Positions 46,238 to 54,890 of a DNA stretch of 64,000 bases are shown here, piece after piece. The DNA is taken from positions 124,001-188,000 of the forward strand of contig NZ_JQJJ01000014.1 of NCBI RefSeq assembly GCF_000745475.1, written 5' to 3'. The notes beneath the pieces were generated by a model. The model was not told the origin of the DNA. It saw only the letters and a program-made list of their open reading frames with translations, and searched no databases. The stretch is from Allobosea sp. UNC402CLCol. GTDB lineage: Bacteria; Pseudomonadota; Alphaproteobacteria; Rhizobiales; Beijerinckiaceae. The number at the start of each line of letters is the position of its first letter. Position 1 is the first letter of the stretch. Both the position numbers and the translations under genes were made by a program.

Positions 46238-47080
46238 ATGCCCAGGACAAAAGAAAAAGGGGCGGGGCCAGATGGCATTCTCAAACGCACCCTGCGGATC
46301 CTGGAAATCCTTTCCAACCATCCGGGCGGCATGCCGTTCTACGAGGTCGCCGACGCCATCAAGATCCCGCGCAGCGCGACCCATCGCCTTCTGGCGAGCC
46401 TGGTCGAGGAGGGCTATGTCCGGCAGGAGCGCGATTTCGGTTCCTACGTCCTGACGGCGAAGGTCGCCTCTCTCGGATTGCGCTATTTGCAGGCGCACGG
46501 CATCACCGATCTGATGCAGCCGGTGCTCGACCGGCTGGCGCAGGACTGCGGCGAGCTCGTCCGGGTCACGATTCTGGACGAGGACCGGCTGATCTTCGTC
46601 GCCAAGGCGCAAGGCGCGCGCGGCGGGCTGCGCTACGATCCCGACGCCGGACAGGAAGCGAGGCTGTCCTGCTCTTCTTCGGGGCTGGCATGGCTTTCGA
46701 CCAAATCGGACGAGGAGGCCATCGCGCTGATCGAGAAGCAGGGCTACGGCTCGCGCGAGGAATACGGGCCGAACGCGCCGCAGACGGCACAGGCGGTCCG
46801 CAGGCGGCTGCGCGAGGCGCGATTGCTCGGCTACGCCGTCACCCAGCAGACATTCTCGCAATGGATGAACGCCATCGCCACGCCGATCCGTGCCTCGCTC
46901 GACGGTCGCGTCACCGGCACGATCAGCATCGCCGGACCGTTCATCCGGCTGACCGAGGAGCGCATGCAGCAGCTCGCGCCTCTGCTGGTGGCGGCCGCCC
47001 GGGAGCTCGGCCAGCTCGGCCCGACGGTGCGCCTGCCGGTCGAGAAGCCGGGCGAGCCGCGCCCGAACATCTTCGTCTGA
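46238..47080 (+). CDS. IclR family transcriptional regulator
   Basis: 280 aa from the second of two adjacent ATGs (46235 and 46238); GGAG at 46228-46231 is 6 nt from the second and only 3 from the first. Winged helix-turn-helix in EVADAIKIPRSATHRLLASL, ligand-binding domain from about 85 (GSYVLTAKVASLGLRYL, FSQWMNAIATPIRASLDG). Divergent from the Liv system 2 operon and convergent with AroE-like 2. The palindrome at 46041-46081 is the likely autoregulatory and operon operator. Confidence 0.9.
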   Translation: MPRTKEKGAGPDGILKRTLRILEILSNHPGGMPFYEVADAIKIPRSATHRLLASLVEEGYVRQERDFGSYVLTAKVASLGLRYLQAHGITDLMQPVLDRLAQDCGELVRVTILDEDRLIFVAKAQGARGGLRYDPDAGQEARLSCSSSGLAWLSTKSDEEAIALIEKQGYGSREEYGPNAPQTAQAVRRRLREARLLGYAVTQQTFSQWMNAIATPIRASLDGRVTGTISIAGPFIRLTEERMQQLAPLLVAAARELGQLGPTVRLPVEKPGEPRPNIFV

Positions 47081-47123
47081 AGCGCCGGAGCCTGCGGCGT
47101 TTCCCTGAAATCCGCGGCTCGCG

Positions 47124-47924
47124 CTAGTTTGCGGTTTCAAGCCAGAAGTGGAGCATCAGCGCAGCCTCGGATTCGAACATCTCGATGCCGGTCGAGGTCT
47201 TGCAGCCGATCCGGCGCGCCGTCTCGATCAGCGGCGTGAGCGCCGGCTTGGTCACGACATCGCTGATGAAGGTCGCGGGGCTCAGCCGCGTCATGTCGAA
47301 GGGCAGGGCGTCGTCCGGTTTCATCCCGGCCGGCGAAGCGTTGGAGACGGTGTCAAAGCCAGTGGGGTCGGGGGAGCCGATCGTGACCTTGCCGGGATGA
47401 GCCCCGTTCAGTTTTGCGATCAGCGTGTCGCGGCGTGAGGCGTCGGTGTCGTGGATGGCGAGTTCGCGGGCGCCGGCATCGAGCAGCGCAAGCCCGATCG
47501 CACTGCCGGCCCCGCCTGCGCCGATCAGCAAGGCGCGCTTGCCGTCGAGCTCGGCGCCGTTCTTTCGCATCGCGCCGACATGGCCGGGGCCGTCGAACAT
47601 GTCGCCATGCCAGGAACCGTCCGGGTTGCGCCGCATGACATTGGCGGAGCCGAGCACCTGCGTCGTCTTCGTCATCGTACGGCAATGCGGGACCACCGCG
47701 AATTTATGCGGCACCGTGATGCAGATGCCGTCGCAATTGGGTAGGCGACCGGCCAGCGTGACGAAGCCGGGGACATCCTCGGGCAGGATGTCGATCGGCA
47801 CCATGATGGCATCCTTGCCGTTCTCCTCGAGCAGCCGGGTCATGCCGTAGGGCGATTTCACCTGCGCAATCGGATGGCCGATGATGAAATAGACGCGGGT
47901 CGCGCCGCTGAAATTGTCGAGCAT
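47124..47924 (-). CDS. Shikimate dehydrogenase-like protein 2
   Basis: 266 aa. FIIGHPIAQVKSPYG matches the N-terminal motif of AroE, with Val in place of the first carboxylate-binding Ser and the second Ser kept. Catalytic Lys in ITVPHK, Asn in GSANVM, catalytic Asp in MFDGPGH. The Gln equivalent to E. coli Gln244 appears as Glu (MFESEAA). LIGAGGAGSAIG is followed by HDTD, an Asp consistent with NAD. Aligns along its whole length with protein 3 at 55824, also 266 aa. Thirty-six bp after the flavoprotein gene on the same strand, likely co-transcribed. Confidence 0.88.
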   Translation of the reverse strand: MLDNFSGATRVYFIIGHPIAQVKSPYGMTRLLEENGKDAIMVPIDILPEDVPGFVTLAGRLPNCDGICITVPHKFAVVPHCRTMTKTTQVLGSANVMRRNPDGSWHGDMFDGPGHVGAMRKNGAELDGKRALLIGAGGAGSAIGLALLDAGARELAIHDTDASRRDTLIAKLNGAHPGKVTIGSPDPTGFDTVSNASPAGMKPDDALPFDMTRLSPATFISDVVTKPALTPLIETARRIGCKTSTGIEMFESEAALMLHFWLETAN

Positions 47925-47960
47925 GTGAATTCCGATCCGGGGACAGAGGTGCGAAGCCGG

Positions 47961-49676
47961 TCAGGCGGCGAGGGCGTCCTGAACCGCGATGTAGGCGAAG
48001 GTCATCGCCGGCCCGAGCGTGATGCCCGGCGCCGGGTAGAGGCCGGCCATGATCGAGTTCTGGTCGTTGCCGATGGCGTAGAGGCCGGCGATCGGCCCAT
48101 CCTTGCCGAGCACCCGTGCGTGGGCGTCCGTCACCAGGCCGGCGCTGGCGCCGATATCGCCCGGATAGAGCTTCACAGCGTAGAATGGCCCGTTCTCCAG
48201 CGCTCGCATGGTCGGGTTGGGGCCGTGCTTCGGGTCGCCGAGATTGCGCTGATAGGCGGTGGTCCCGCGGCCGAAATCCGGGTCGATCCCGGTCGCGGCA
48301 TACCCATTGAAGGTCTCGACGGTCTTTTGCAGTTGCGGCGCATTGACACCAAGCTTGCTTGCCAGCTCGGCCAGCGTTTCGCCTTTCACCAGATAGCCGT
48401 CCTTGAGCAGGAAGGGCATGCCGCTGCCGCCGGGGCGGACCATGCCGAGGCCGTAGGTCTTGATGGCCTGATGATCGGCGATCAGGAAGGCCGGAATGCT
48501 GGGCTCGTTGCGGTGCGCCTCGATCATCGCCTTGCCGGTGAGGTGATAGGAGGTGCTTTCGTTGAAGAAGCGCCTGCCGGCCTTGTTGACGATAATCGTG
48601 CCCGGCTTGGCCCGGTCGAAGACGAAATGCGGGAAGACGGCCTTGGTGCCGTCCGCCCGCTGACGGATCGAGACCGGCGCCCAGAACACGTTCTCGACAT
48701 TGCGGTCGCCCATGCGCGCGCCAGCGTTCAGCGCGAGTTCGAGCGCCGCGCCCTTGTGCCCCGGCGCGCCCGGCGTGTGGATCTCGGCATCCGGCACCAG
48801 CTCCTTGCGCAAGGTGGGATTCCGGTTGAAGCCACCGGAGGCGAGGATGACGCCGTGCACGGCATGGATGTCCTGGCGCCCGCCATTGCGAAGGAGGCTG
48901 ACGCCGGCGATGCGTCCGTCCTCCTCGATCAGCCTGTCGACCTGGGTTTCAGTCCAGACCGTGCCGCCGCGCTGGAGGAAGGAGTGCAGCAGCCGGCCGA
49001 TCAGGGCGTTGCCCATGGTCAGCCGGGCGCCGCGCTTGCGGCTGAGCCGGTCGCGCGCATAGCGGGCGACGAGTGCCAGCGAATAGCGGAACGAAGCCCA
49101 GGATTTCTTCAGGTTGAGCAGATGGGCGATGTCGTTGCGATCGACCATCAGCCCGTTGAGAATGGTGAATTCCGGGATCGGCGGGCGGATCAGATCGAAC
49201 TTGTCGCCAAGCAATCGGCCGTCGAAGGGAACGGGCTCCAGCGCGCGGCCCTTCATCGTCGACCCCGGCAGGTCGGAGATGTAGTCCGGGTGCAGCGGGT
49301 AGGGCCGCAGCTTCACATCCGTCTCACGGTCGAGCAATTCGACGGCGCGCGGGCCCGCCTCTAGAAAGGCGCGGATCATGTCGGGGGCGGCGTAGTTGCC
49401 GAGCGCGGCATGGAGATAGGTCTCGGCTTGTTCGACGCTGTCCTGCGCTCCGACCTCCGCCATGTGAAACGTGTTCGGAATCCAGATCGTTCCGCCCGAG
49501 AAGGCGGTGGTGCCGCCGACATGTTCGGTGCTCTCCAGCAGCAGCACGCGCGCCCCGCGCAGCGTGCCGAACAGGGCCGCGGTGAGGCCGGCGCCGCCGC
49601 CGCCGATCACGACCAGGTCGTAGACATTCGCATCCTTCGCCGCTGCCGAGGCGATTCCATCGGGTGATCCGGCCAC
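47961..49676 (-). CDS. FAD-binding dehydrogenase/reductase (KstD/fumarate reductase-like) 1
   Basis: 571 aa. FAD motif VVIGGGGAGLTAALFG near residue 22, acidic strand end LLLESTE, GGTTAFSGGTIWIPN, GVILASGGFNRN, and the C-terminal GLYPAPGITLGPAMTFAYIA typical of FAD-binding domain 2 proteins such as 3-ketosteroid dehydrogenase, fumarate and urocanate reductases. They add or remove hydrogen across a C-C bond next to a carbonyl. Soluble, no signal peptide. Upstream of AroE-like 2; the intergenic region to NIPSNAP holds an IclR-type site. Could aromatise a ring or reduce an enoic acid. Confidence 0.9.
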   Translation of the reverse strand: MAGSPDGIASAAAKDANVYDLVVIGGGGAGLTAALFGTLRGARVLLLESTEHVGGTTAFSGGTIWIPNTFHMAEVGAQDSVEQAETYLHAALGNYAAPDMIRAFLEAGPRAVELLDRETDVKLRPYPLHPDYISDLPGSTMKGRALEPVPFDGRLLGDKFDLIRPPIPEFTILNGLMVDRNDIAHLLNLKKSWASFRYSLALVARYARDRLSRKRGARLTMGNALIGRLLHSFLQRGGTVWTETQVDRLIEEDGRIAGVSLLRNGGRQDIHAVHGVILASGGFNRNPTLRKELVPDAEIHTPGAPGHKGAALELALNAGARMGDRNVENVFWAPVSIRQRADGTKAVFPHFVFDRAKPGTIIVNKAGRRFFNESTSYHLTGKAMIEAHRNEPSIPAFLIADHQAIKTYGLGMVRPGGSGMPFLLKDGYLVKGETLAELASKLGVNAPQLQKTVETFNGYAATGIDPDFGRGTTAYQRNLGDPKHGPNPTMRALENGPFYAVKLYPGDIGASAGLVTDAHARVLGKDGPIAGLYAIGNDQNSIMAGLYPAPGITLGPAMTFAYIAVQDALAA

Positions 49677-49796
49677 GCTTCGCTTCCTCTCCCTGGCGGT
49701 GCCGGATCGGCCATCGGCGAGGCCTTCGCCGCCGGCCGACCACGACGCCGCCGCTACCCGGCTCTTGTCGGTGTTCTCTGGTGAGCCGTATATTCA

Positions 49797-49819
49797 AAAC
49801 TGAAATGAAATTCCAGAAT
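49797..49819. promoter_or_regulatory. Second copy of the IclR operator core
   Basis: Eighteen of 23 positions match the inner part of the palindrome at 46050-46072: AAACTG, AAT, AAA and TCCAG are identical in order and spacing. It lies between the divergent flavoprotein 1 and NIPSNAP genes. The same IclR protein may therefore control both regions. Confidence 0.65.
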
Positions 49820-49880
49820 GAACTTTCATTGATGACGCGATGCGGCTATGTCCTGTCGCTAACGAGCAGGAGGAACGCCG

Positions 49881-50495
49881 ATGCGCTATGCCGTCACCAG
49901 GATCAGGCCCGAGGTTGGAGGGCTGCCGAAGGTTCTCGCCGGGATCGAGGTCGCCGTCACGGGCAACGGATTTGCGGGCAAGCTCCTCGGCTGCTTCACG
50001 GCCGAGATCGGCGCGCTGAACCAGGTCCTGATTCTGCAGGGCTATGAAGATGACCGCGCTCTGGCGGAGGATCGCGCGCGGCAGGTCGTCGAAGGCAGTC
50101 TGTTCGGCGCGGCCGAGCATTTCCTGGACGTCGAGACGACGACCTATGCCCCCTTCGACTTCGTGGCGCCGCTCGCGCCCGGAAAGCACGGCCCGGTCTA
50201 CGAGATCCGCATCTACGGCGTGAAGGCGGGCGGCCTCAAGCCGACCATGGATTTGTGGCGCGCGGCCGTGCCCGAGCGCGCCAAGGTCTCGCCGCTGCTC
50301 GGCGCGATGTATGCGCTCGACGGGGCGCTGCCGCGCTTCCTCCATATCTGGCCCTTCGCCTCGCTCGATGACCGCATGGCCAAGCGGGCCGAGGCCGTCG
50401 AGCGAGGCATCTGGCCGCCGAAGGGCGGGCCGGCGCATCTGACCAGCCTGAGCTCGGCGATCTATCTGCCGACCGCCTTCTCGCCGCTGAGCTAG
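49881..50495 (+). CDS. NIPSNAP family protein
   Basis: 204 aa with AGGAGGAACGCCG before the ATG. Two ferredoxin-like halves; the second carries VYEIRIYGVKAGGLKPTMDL, the NIPSNAP pattern YEIRxYxxKxGGL. Small dimeric barrel proteins of this family occur in ring-degradation clusters, but their chemistry is mostly unknown. First gene of a plus-strand run: NIPSNAP, epimerase, TIM barrel, flavoprotein, TIM barrel. Confidence 0.85.
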   Translation: MRYAVTRIRPEVGGLPKVLAGIEVAVTGNGFAGKLLGCFTAEIGALNQVLILQGYEDDRALAEDRARQVVEGSLFGAAEHFLDVETTTYAPFDFVAPLAPGKHGPVYEIRIYGVKAGGLKPTMDLWRAAVPERAKVSPLLGAMYALDGALPRFLHIWPFASLDDRMAKRAEAVERGIWPPKGGPAHLTSLSSAIYLPTAFSPLS

Positions 50496-50508
50496 GAGGG
50501 GCGGCGCC

Positions 50509-51414
50509 ATGCGTGTGCTCATGACCGGCGGCACGGGCTTCATCTCCGCCTGGATCATTCGCCGCCTTCTGGCCCGCGGCGTTGCCGTGCGCGTCCTCGA
50601 TATCGCCTCGGACAGCGGCGCTGTGCGCAACATCCTCGGCGAGCTTGCCGGCCGCGTGGAATGGCGGCGCGGCGATGTCCGCGACGGCGCAGCCGTCCAT
50701 GAGGCGGCGGAGGGGTGCGACCGCGCCATCGCGATGGCCGGCATCCTGACGCCGGCCTGCCGGGCCGATCCCGTCAAGGGCGCGGAGATCAACCTGATCG
50801 GCACGCTCCACGTCTTCGAGGCGGCGCTGCGCCAGCGCATGGCGCGGGTGGTCTATGCCAGCTCGGCCGGCGTCTTCGGCCCGGACAGCGGCAGCACCCC
50901 GTTCCCGATGACGCATTACGGCGCCTTCAAGCTCGCCTGCGAGGGCAGCGCACGTGCTTACTGGGCCGATCACGCCATGCCGAGCGTCGGCTTTCGCCCC
51001 TATATCGTCTACGGCCCGGGCCGTGGCGAGGCGGGCGCCAGCGCCGGGCCGACCCTGGCCTGCCGGGCCGCCGTGCAGGCCGTGCCCTATGAGATCGACT
51101 ATGTCGGCCCGTCCGGGCTCGTTTATGTCGACGATGTCGCGGCGGCCTTCGAGGCGGCGCTGTTCAGCGATGCGCCGGGCGCCCACGCCTTCACCCTTGC
51201 CGGCAGGACCGTGACCATCGACGAGGTCATCGCCGAGATCACACGGCAGGTGCCGGGCGCAAAGCTCAGCGCGCGTGGCGCGCCGATGCCGATCGCGCCC
51301 GAGCTCGCGAAGGACGACATCGCCTCGCTCCTCCCGGGGCTGCCCGAGACCAGCCTGTCGGACGGCATCGCCGCCACCATCGCCTATTACCGCCATCAGG
51401 ACCGCAAGGCATGA
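50509..51414 (+). CDS. NAD-dependent epimerase/dehydratase family protein
   Basis: 301 aa. MTGGTGFISAWIIRRLL binds the dinucleotide, VLDIASD gives an Asp for NAD, YASSAGVFGPD holds the Ser, and MTHYGAFKLACEG the Tyr/Lys pair. Later RPYIVYGPGRGE and LVYVDDVAAAF are extended-SDR features. Thirteen bp after NIPSNAP; its stop overlaps the TIM-barrel start by 4 bp. Likely oxidises a ring or sugar alcohol; substrate unknown. Confidence 0.9.
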   Translation: MRVLMTGGTGFISAWIIRRLLARGVAVRVLDIASDSGAVRNILGELAGRVEWRRGDVRDGAAVHEAAEGCDRAIAMAGILTPACRADPVKGAEINLIGTLHVFEAALRQRMARVVYASSAGVFGPDSGSTPFPMTHYGAFKLACEGSARAYWADHAMPSVGFRPYIVYGPGRGEAGASAGPTLACRAAVQAVPYEIDYVGPSGLVYVDDVAAAFEAALFSDAPGAHAFTLAGRTVTIDEVIAEITRQVPGAKLSARGAPMPIAPELAKDDIASLLPGLPETSLSDGIAATIAYYRHQDRKA

Positions 51415-52241
51415 ACCGCCTGATCTCGCTCGCCCATCTCACTGTCATGGAGCTCGCGCCGCCGGACGTCTTCAGCGCGGCGGCGGAGGCCGGCTACAGC
51501 CATGCCAGCCTGCGTCTTGCGCCGGCAGCGCCCGGCAAGGAGGCTCAGTTCCCGATGATCGGCGATACGCCGATGTTCCGTGAGACGCAGCGGCGTATCG
51601 CCGATAGCGGCGTGGCGCTGTTCGATTTCGAGATCCTGCGCATCAACCGCGACACGCGCCTGACCGATTTCCTGCCGGTGATCGAGACCGGCGCGAAGCT
51701 CGGCGGCAAGTTCGTGCTCGTCGCCGGCGATGTCGAGGACGAGCCCTTCATGATCGACAAGTTCGCCGAGATCTGCGCACTCGGCGCGCCCTTCGGCATC
51801 GGGATGGGGCTGGAGCACATGCCCTGGACCGGCGTGAAGACGCTCGCCGCCGCCCGGCGCATCGTCGAGGCGACCAACCCGGCGAACGGGCACATCATCG
51901 TCGATGCGATCCATGTCGACCGCTCCGGCGAAACGGCCGCCGACGTGGCGGCGATGCCCAGGCACCTGCATTGCTATTTCCAGATCTGCGACCTGCCCGC
52001 CGAACGTCCGAAGGATCACGAGACGATGATCTACCAGGCGCGGCAGGCACGTTTGCCGCCAGGCGAGGGCGGGCTCGACCTCACGGGCATGCTGCGCGCC
52101 ATTCCTCAGGACCTGCCGATCAGCGTGGAGATTCCGATGGCCGAGCTCGCCAGGACCATGCCGGCGGTGCCACGCGCACGGATGCTGCGGGAGAAGACAG
52201 AGGCGATGCTGCGCGCGGTCCAGGCCACGGTCAGCGCCTGA
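51411..52241 (+). CDS. Xylose isomerase-like TIM barrel protein 1
   Basis: 276 aa, sugar phosphate isomerase/epimerase family (AP endonuclease 2 fold). Metal-site residues can be read as Glu in GLEHMPW, Asp in IIVDAIHVDRSG, a Gln where His is usual (FQICDLP) and Glu in ISVEIPM. The fold includes inosose dehydratase IolE and 3-dehydroshikimate dehydratase (AsbF/QuiC). Next to flavoprotein 2 and close to AroE-like genes, dehydration of a cyclic keto acid is a reasonable hypothesis. Confidence 0.88.
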   Translation: MNRLISLAHLTVMELAPPDVFSAAAEAGYSHASLRLAPAAPGKEAQFPMIGDTPMFRETQRRIADSGVALFDFEILRINRDTRLTDFLPVIETGAKLGGKFVLVAGDVEDEPFMIDKFAEICALGAPFGIGMGLEHMPWTGVKTLAAARRIVEATNPANGHIIVDAIHVDRSGETAADVAAMPRHLHCYFQICDLPAERPKDHETMIYQARQARLPPGEGGLDLTGMLRAIPQDLPISVEIPMAELARTMPAVPRARMLREKTEAMLRAVQATVSA

Positions 52242-52276
52242 TACCTCACGCCTCCACCGGCGAAGGCCGATCCCTG

Positions 52277-54010
52277 ATGGATATGAGCAACCGTCCTGAA
52301 GAGCATTGCGACCTGCTGGTGATCGGCTCCGGGGCGGGCGGTCTTTCGGCAGCCGTCGTCGCCGCCTGGCACGGGCTGAAGGTCGTGGTCGTCGAGAAGG
52401 AGCCGGTCTTCGGCGGCACGACAGCCTGGTCCGGCGGCTGGATGTGGGTGCCGCGCAATCCACTCGCCCGCGAGGCCGGGATCGAGGAGGACGGGGAGGC
52501 GGTTCGCACCTATCTGCGGCACGAACTCGGCAACCATTACGACGAGGCCCGGATCGAGGCTTTCCTGGCGGCGGCACCCGAGATGGTGTCGTTCTTTCGC
52601 GCGAACACCGCCGTGCAGTTCATCGACGGCAACAAGATCCCCGACATGCATGGCAACGCGCCCGGCGCCGGGCTGGGCGGGCGCTCGGTCTGCGCGGCTC
52701 CGTTCGACGGGCGCGAGCTTGGACCGCTGGTCGCAAAGCTGCGGCCGCCGCTGCCCGAAATCTCGCTGCTGGGCATGGGGATCGCCTCGGGTGCCGATTT
52801 CGCCCATTTCCTCAACGCGACACGATCCTGGACGTCCTTCCGCCATGTCGCGCGCCGCATCGGTCGGCATGCTCTCGACCTCGTGCGGCACGGGCGCGGC
52901 ATGCAGCTCGTCAACGGCAATGCGCTTGTCGCGCGGCTGCTCAAATCCGCCAGCGATCTCGGCGTCGATCTGCATGCGAAAGCGCCGGCCCGTCGCTTGC
53001 TGAGCCATGACGGGGCGGTCATCGGGGCCGTCGTCGACCGGGACGGGCAGGAGCATCGGATCATCGCGCGCGCCGGCGTCGTGCTGGCTTGCGGCGGCTT
53101 TCCGCATGACTATGAGCGCCTGAAGGAGCTGGTGCCGCGCAATCCGACCGGGCGGGCGCATTGGTCGGCGGCACCGCGCAGCAACACCGGCGACGGGCTG
53201 CGCCTGGGCGAGAGCGTCGGCGCCCTCGTCGATGGCGGGCTTGCAGCGCCTTGCGCCTGGGCGCCGGTCTCGTTGGTGCCGCGCAGGGACGGTTCCTTCG
53301 GGCATTTCCCGCATCTCGTCGAGCGCGCCAAGCCGGGGCTGATCGCGGTGACGGTCGATGGGCGCCGCTTCGTCAACGAGGCCGACAGCTATTACGACTA
53401 TGTCGAGGCCCTGCTGAAGGCGATCCCGGCCGGGGCGGAGCCGGTTTCCTGGCTGATCTGCGACCATCGCTTCCAGCGCCGCTATGGGCTCGGCTTCGCC
53501 AAGCCGGCGCCACTGCCGCTCGCGCCTTATCTAGCCAGCGGCTATCTCAGGCGCGGTAAGACGCTGGCCGAGCTTGCGCGGATCTGCGGCATCGATCCGG
53601 ACGGGCTCGTCGAGACGGTGGCGCGCTACAATGCGGCAGCCGCTCAGGGCAGGGATCCGCAATTCCACCGCGGTGAGACGCCCTATAACCGGATGGGCGG
53701 CGATCCGGCGGTCCAGCCCAATCCGGCGGTCGCGCCGATCGAGCATGGCCCCTTCTATGCCGTCAAAATCGTGCCGGGCAGCCTCGGCACCTTCGCCGGG
53801 CTGAAGACCGACGCACAAGCCAACGTTCTGGATACGCAGGGGCGTCCGATTGCCGGCCTTTTCGCGGTCGGAGCCGACATGGCGAGCGTGATGGGCGGAA
53901 CCTATCCGGCGGGTGGCATCAATCTCGGCCCCGCCATGACCTTCGGCTACCTCGTCGGAAGGAACGCTGCGCATCACCCCCACTCCTCCGCAACAGGACA
54001 TCCGCCATGA
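52277..54010 (+). CDS. FAD-binding dehydrogenase/reductase (KstD/fumarate reductase-like) 2
   Basis: 577 aa from the ATG at 52277, 10 nt after GAAGG. FAD motif VIGSGAGGLSAAVVAA, GGTTAWSGGWMWVPRN, GVVLACGGFPHD, and TYPAGGINLGPAMTFGYL at the C-terminus. Same family as the protein at 47961, with the same order of motifs throughout. Its stop overlaps the ATG of the second TIM barrel (ATGA). Likely a hydride-transferring dehydrogenase acting on a ring ketone or enoate. Confidence 0.9.
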   Translation: MDMSNRPEEHCDLLVIGSGAGGLSAAVVAAWHGLKVVVVEKEPVFGGTTAWSGGWMWVPRNPLAREAGIEEDGEAVRTYLRHELGNHYDEARIEAFLAAAPEMVSFFRANTAVQFIDGNKIPDMHGNAPGAGLGGRSVCAAPFDGRELGPLVAKLRPPLPEISLLGMGIASGADFAHFLNATRSWTSFRHVARRIGRHALDLVRHGRGMQLVNGNALVARLLKSASDLGVDLHAKAPARRLLSHDGAVIGAVVDRDGQEHRIIARAGVVLACGGFPHDYERLKELVPRNPTGRAHWSAAPRSNTGDGLRLGESVGALVDGGLAAPCAWAPVSLVPRRDGSFGHFPHLVERAKPGLIAVTVDGRRFVNEADSYYDYVEALLKAIPAGAEPVSWLICDHRFQRRYGLGFAKPAPLPLAPYLASGYLRRGKTLAELARICGIDPDGLVETVARYNAAAAQGRDPQFHRGETPYNRMGGDPAVQPNPAVAPIEHGPFYAVKIVPGSLGTFAGLKTDAQANVLDTQGRPIAGLFAVGADMASVMGGTYPAGGINLGPAMTFGYLVGRNAAHHPHSSATGHPP

Positions 54011-54879
54011 CATGCGCGCTGAACCTGCACGACCTCTCCATCGCCAATCTGACGGTCGGCGGCGGCGATCCCGTGGCCCTGATCGAGGCTGCTGGTGAAA
54101 GCGGCTTCGGGGCTGCGGGGCTCGTGCTGCGCTCGGCGATGAACAAGCCGCTGGCTCGCGAGGTCATCGGCCGACCCGAGGTCATCCGCGCGATCAAGGC
54201 TGCGTCGAAGGCGACCGGTGTCCGGGTCTTCGATGTCGAGGCCTTCGTGCTGCGCCCCGGGATCGATGCAGCGAGCTTCGTGCCCGCGCTCGAAACCGGT
54301 GCGGAGCTGGGCGCGACCCATATCTCGGCGATCGGGACCGAGATCATCGGCCATGACAGCTTCCTGTCGGAAGCTGAGCGGATCGATCTGTTTTCCCGGC
54401 TTTGCGAGGAAGCCGCGCGTTGCGGCCTGCATGTCGGTGTCGAGTTCATGCGCTATCGCGACATCCCGGATCTGGCGGCCGCGCTCGCGCTGCTGGAGGC
54501 GGCGGGCAAGGCCAATGCCGGCGTGATCCTGGACGTGCTGCATTTCCACCGCACCGGCGGCACGCCGCAACAGCTCGGCGCCTGTCCCGCCGCACGCATT
54601 GCCTATGTCCAGCTTTGCGATGCCGGCCCGGTTGCGCCGCCGCTCGAAGCCTTGCCGGCCGAGGCACGGGGAGGGCGTCTCCATCTCGGCGAGGGTGTCA
54701 TCGCCCTCGGCGACATCCTCGACGTCCTGCCGGACGGCTTGCAGATGGTGGTGGAAACGCCCGTCGCGAGCGAGGCTGCCCTGACGCTGCGGGAGAAGGT
54801 CGCCAGCGCCGCCGAGCACACGCGGCGCTTTGCAGCCAGGCGCGCCGCGCGGTCGAGCGAGAAGCGGCAGGCCTGCTGA
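54007..54879 (+). CDS. Xylose isomerase-like TIM barrel protein 2
   Basis: 290 aa. Metal-site candidates: Glu in GVEFMRY, Asp in ILDVLHFHRTGG, Gln in YVQLCDA, Glu in MVVETPV. The LxFHRTGGTPQQL stretch matches LHLARSGGSPADI of barrel 3, showing that the group is homologous. Translationally coupled to flavoprotein 2. Convergent with barrel 3, 11 bp between stops. Function as for barrel 1, unproven. Confidence 0.88.
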   Translation: MTCALNLHDLSIANLTVGGGDPVALIEAAGESGFGAAGLVLRSAMNKPLAREVIGRPEVIRAIKAASKATGVRVFDVEAFVLRPGIDAASFVPALETGAELGATHISAIGTEIIGHDSFLSEAERIDLFSRLCEEAARCGLHVGVEFMRYRDIPDLAAALALLEAAGKANAGVILDVLHFHRTGGTPQQLGACPAARIAYVQLCDAGPVAPPLEALPAEARGGRLHLGEGVIALGDILDVLPDGLQMVVETPVASEAALTLREKVASAAEHTRRFAARRAARSSEKRQAC

Positions 54880-54890
54880 TGGCGCCTCAG

